Shown piece after piece: positions 62,349-64,000 of a stretch of 64,000 nucleotides of DNA. Below the pieces are notes generated by a model that saw nothing but the letters and a program-made list of their open reading frames with translations, was not told the DNA's origin and ran no database searches. The DNA lies in assembly GCF_003666685.1 (NCBI RefSeq), contig NZ_RCIZ01000001.1, positions 558,001-622,000 of the forward strand. Direction: 5' to 3'. Numbering within the stretch: position 1 is the stretch's first letter; every line of letters starts with the position of its first letter. Made by a program: the position numbers and the translations under genes. This stretch comes from Mesorhizobium sp. YM1C-6-2. GTDB taxonomy: Bacteria > Pseudomonadota > Alphaproteobacteria > Rhizobiales > Rhizobiaceae.

Positions 62349-63224
62349 ATGTGGACCATCAAACGCTTTCCGGCGCTCTGGCTGCTGCCCGCACTTCTGC
62401 CGGTGGCGCTGATGACCCTCTACCCGGTCGCCTACGCGTTCTGGACCAGCCTGCATTCGGTGATGCTGCTGTTCCCCGGCGAGCCTTTCGTCGGCCTCGA
62501 CAACTACAAGCGGGTGGTCAGCAGCAACTATTTCCACGACGCACTCCGCAACTCGCTCGTCTTCACGCTGCTCGCAGCCCCCCTCGTCGTCATCATCGGC
62601 ACGCTGATCGCGCTTTTCCTGCAGCGGCGCTTCTTCGGCTCGCAGGTCGTGCGCTCCATCGTCCTGCTGCCGTGGGTCCTGCCGGGCGCCATCAGCGCGG
62701 TCCTGTGGATCTGGGTGTTCCATCCAAGCTTCGGGGTCCTCAACGGTGTGCTGCGCGACCTGCACCTGATCGACAGCTCAATCCCCTGGCTGACCTCGCC
62801 GAGGCTGGCGCTCGTCTCGGTCGTGATCGCCCATGTCTGGACGCAGATTCCGTTCGCCGTCGTGCTGCTCATGGCGGCGCTTTCGGGGATCAACTCGGAG
62901 ACGTTGGAAGCCGCTGCCATCGATTGTCGCAGCGCGCTGAAGCGCTTCCGCTACATCGTCTTTCCCGAGATCAAGGCGATGATCGTCGTGCTGATCGTCT
63001 ACAACGCGCTCACCGCCTTCACCAGCTACGACCTTGTCTATGCCATGACCGGCGGCGGGCCGGGCACGGCCACCACGCTGCTGTCCTTCCAGATCTGGCG
63101 GGAAAGCTTCTCGATGTATGATTTCGGCAGCGGCTCGGCGGTCGCCTTTATCGTCGTCGCCATTTCGGCGGTCCTGATCGTCGCCATCACCCGCGCCCTT
63201 CCTTCGGACCTGTTCGGGGAGTAG
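62349..63224 (+). CDS. Sugar-type ABC importer permease (MalF/UgpA-like)
   Basis: Inner-membrane permease of 291 aa with six spans, starting FPALWLLPALLPVALMTLYP. The EAA coupling loop is EAAAIDCRSALKRFRYIVFPEI (read in parts), and MTGGGPGTAT is typical of the MalF group. It follows the binding-protein gene by 76 bases and precedes the second permease by four bases. Confidence 0.92.
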   Translation: MWTIKRFPALWLLPALLPVALMTLYPVAYAFWTSLHSVMLLFPGEPFVGLDNYKRVVSSNYFHDALRNSLVFTLLAAPLVVIIGTLIALFLQRRFFGSQVVRSIVLLPWVLPGAISAVLWIWVFHPSFGVLNGVLRDLHLIDSSIPWLTSPRLALVSVVIAHVWTQIPFAVVLLMAALSGINSETLEAAAIDCRSALKRFRYIVFPEIKAMIVVLIVYNALTAFTSYDLVYAMTGGGPGTATTLLSFQIWRESFSMYDFGSGSAVAFIVVAISAVLIVAITRALPSDLFGE

Positions 63225-63228
63225 CGGG

Positions 63229-64000
63229 ATGCAGCGCGGCCTCAACCCCTTCCTGACTTTCCTGTTCGCCACACTGATCGTGCTGTTCACGGGCGGTCCG
63301 GTCATCCTCTCGCTGATCGGCAGCGTCGTGCCGGACCGCATCCTGCTCGACAGCAGCAAGGCGCTGTTCAGCGAGGGCCTGAATTTCGAGACCTATCGTT
63401 ATGTCTTCACCGGCCAACTGCCGGATTCCTACCTCGCCGAGACCGCCAACCGGGCGATGATCTCGGATGCCGCGCGGCAGGTTCCGCAAAGCCTGCTCAA
63501 CAGCGGCATCATCGCCTTCTCGTCGATGGTGCTGAACCTGCTGATCGGCGCGCCGGCCGCCTATGTCTTCGCCCGCTACGTCTTCCCGGGCAAGAAACTC
63601 ACCTTCATGTTCCTCATCCTCTCGCCGCTGGTGCCGGCGGTCGCGCTGGTGACGCCGGTCTACATCATGCTGCAGACGCTCGGCCTGGTCGGCACGCAGG
63701 CCGGCATCATCCTCGTTCACACGGCCAAGGCGCTGCCCTTCACGGTGCTCATCCTGTCGGTCTTCTTCCGCAAGATGCCGGCCGAGATATTCGAGGCGGC
63801 GGTGCTCGATCACTGCAGCCGCTTCCAGACCTTCTGGCGCATTGCGCTGCCGCTGGCGTTGCCTTCGATAGGCGCCACCGGCCTCTTCGCCTTCATGCTC
63901 TCCTACTCGGAATACATGTTCTCGATGGTGCTTTCGGGCGACGCGGCGACGCGCCCGGTCTCGGTCGTGATGGCGGCGCTTGCGCGCAACACCGACGTCT
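63229..64000 (+). CDS. Sugar-type ABC importer permease (MalG/UgpE-like), cut by window end
   Basis: The frame opens at ATG 63229, four bases after the previous stop, and continues without a stop to the window end, giving 257 visible residues. It begins MQRGLNPFLTFLFATLIVLF, has several membrane spans, and contains the EAA loop FEAAVLDHCSRFQTFWRIAL. It pairs with the upstream permease. An insert of about 45 residues (near 45-90, DRILLDSSKALFSEG onward) precedes the second span. The ATPase of this importer must lie to the right or elsewhere. Confidence 0.9.
   Translation, partial: MQRGLNPFLTFLFATLIVLFTGGPVILSLIGSVVPDRILLDSSKALFSEGLNFETYRYVFTGQLPDSYLAETANRAMISDAARQVPQSLLNSGIIAFSSMVLNLLIGAPAAYVFARYVFPGKKLTFMFLILSPLVPAVALVTPVYIMLQTLGLVGTQAGIILVHTAKALPFTVLILSVFFRKMPAEIFEAAVLDHCSRFQTFWRIALPLALPSIGATGLFAFMLSYSEYMFSMVLSGDAATRPVSVVMAALARNTDV

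Overview
The window reads as chromosomal DNA of a GC-rich alphaproteobacterium, most likely Hyphomicrobiales (Mesorhizobium/Phyllobacteriaceae-like). The basis is a MinCDE set with a CtrA-type site upstream, a kdpFABCDE operon followed by ptsN, and a very high density of ABC importers for polyamines, amides/peptides, branched-chain amino acids and sugars, mostly packed as ATGA-overlapping operons. I see no tRNA, rRNA, CRISPR array, prophage or intact insertion sequence.

Layout. (1) 1-11918: a surface-polysaccharide cluster. It holds a DegT-type sugar aminotransferase (cut by the window start), an initiating sugar transferase, a LegB-like NDP-sugar dehydratase, a metallophosphoesterase/ATP-grasp pair, a CapA-family protein, a flippase, a CapK-like adenylating enzyme and a glutamine-dependent asparagine synthase. 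The several carboxylate-activating or amide-forming enzymes suggest a glycan decorated through amide bonds. (2) 11919-14234: a gene-poor scar in which a LysR-type gene (- strand) and an AraC-type gene (+ strand) have both lost their N-termini at one shared point near 13440. (3) 14424-17263: a ParD-like protein coupled to a methionine aminopeptidase behind a 32-bp near-perfect palindrome, then an SDR dehydrogenase and an IclR regulator. (4) 17760-19885: minCDE plus a small unknown gene. (5) 20338-30016: the kdp potassium-uptake operon with three small membrane-protein genes, its KdpD/KdpE sensor pair, ptsN, and a divergent DapF-like epimerase. (6) 30045-34084: a polyamine-type ABC importer. (7) 34277-42225: an amide-sensing and amide-using operon (AmiC sensor, AmiR ANTAR antiterminator, oligopeptide-type ABC importer, acetamidase/formamidase). 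(8) 42413-47909: a branched-chain amino-acid type importer with a PLP-dependent dehydratase. (9) 48150-56738: a probable methylated-amine (betaine-like) utilisation locus with a solute-binding protein, two TMADH/DCR-like flavin oxidoreductases, an MttB-family methyltransferase lacking an amber codon, and a GcvA/LysR regulator. (10) 56796-64000: a GntR-regulated catabolic operon (aldehyde dehydrogenase, creatininase-family hydrolase, Gfo/Idh dehydrogenase) divergent from a sugar-type ABC importer that runs off the window end.

Overall, regions 6-10 form a long tract of nutrient-scavenging operons, each pairing an importer with its catabolic enzymes and often a local regulator. Regions 4 and 5 are core cell-division and ion-homeostasis genes. 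All functions are assigned by reading conserved motifs and gene order; no database search was possible.
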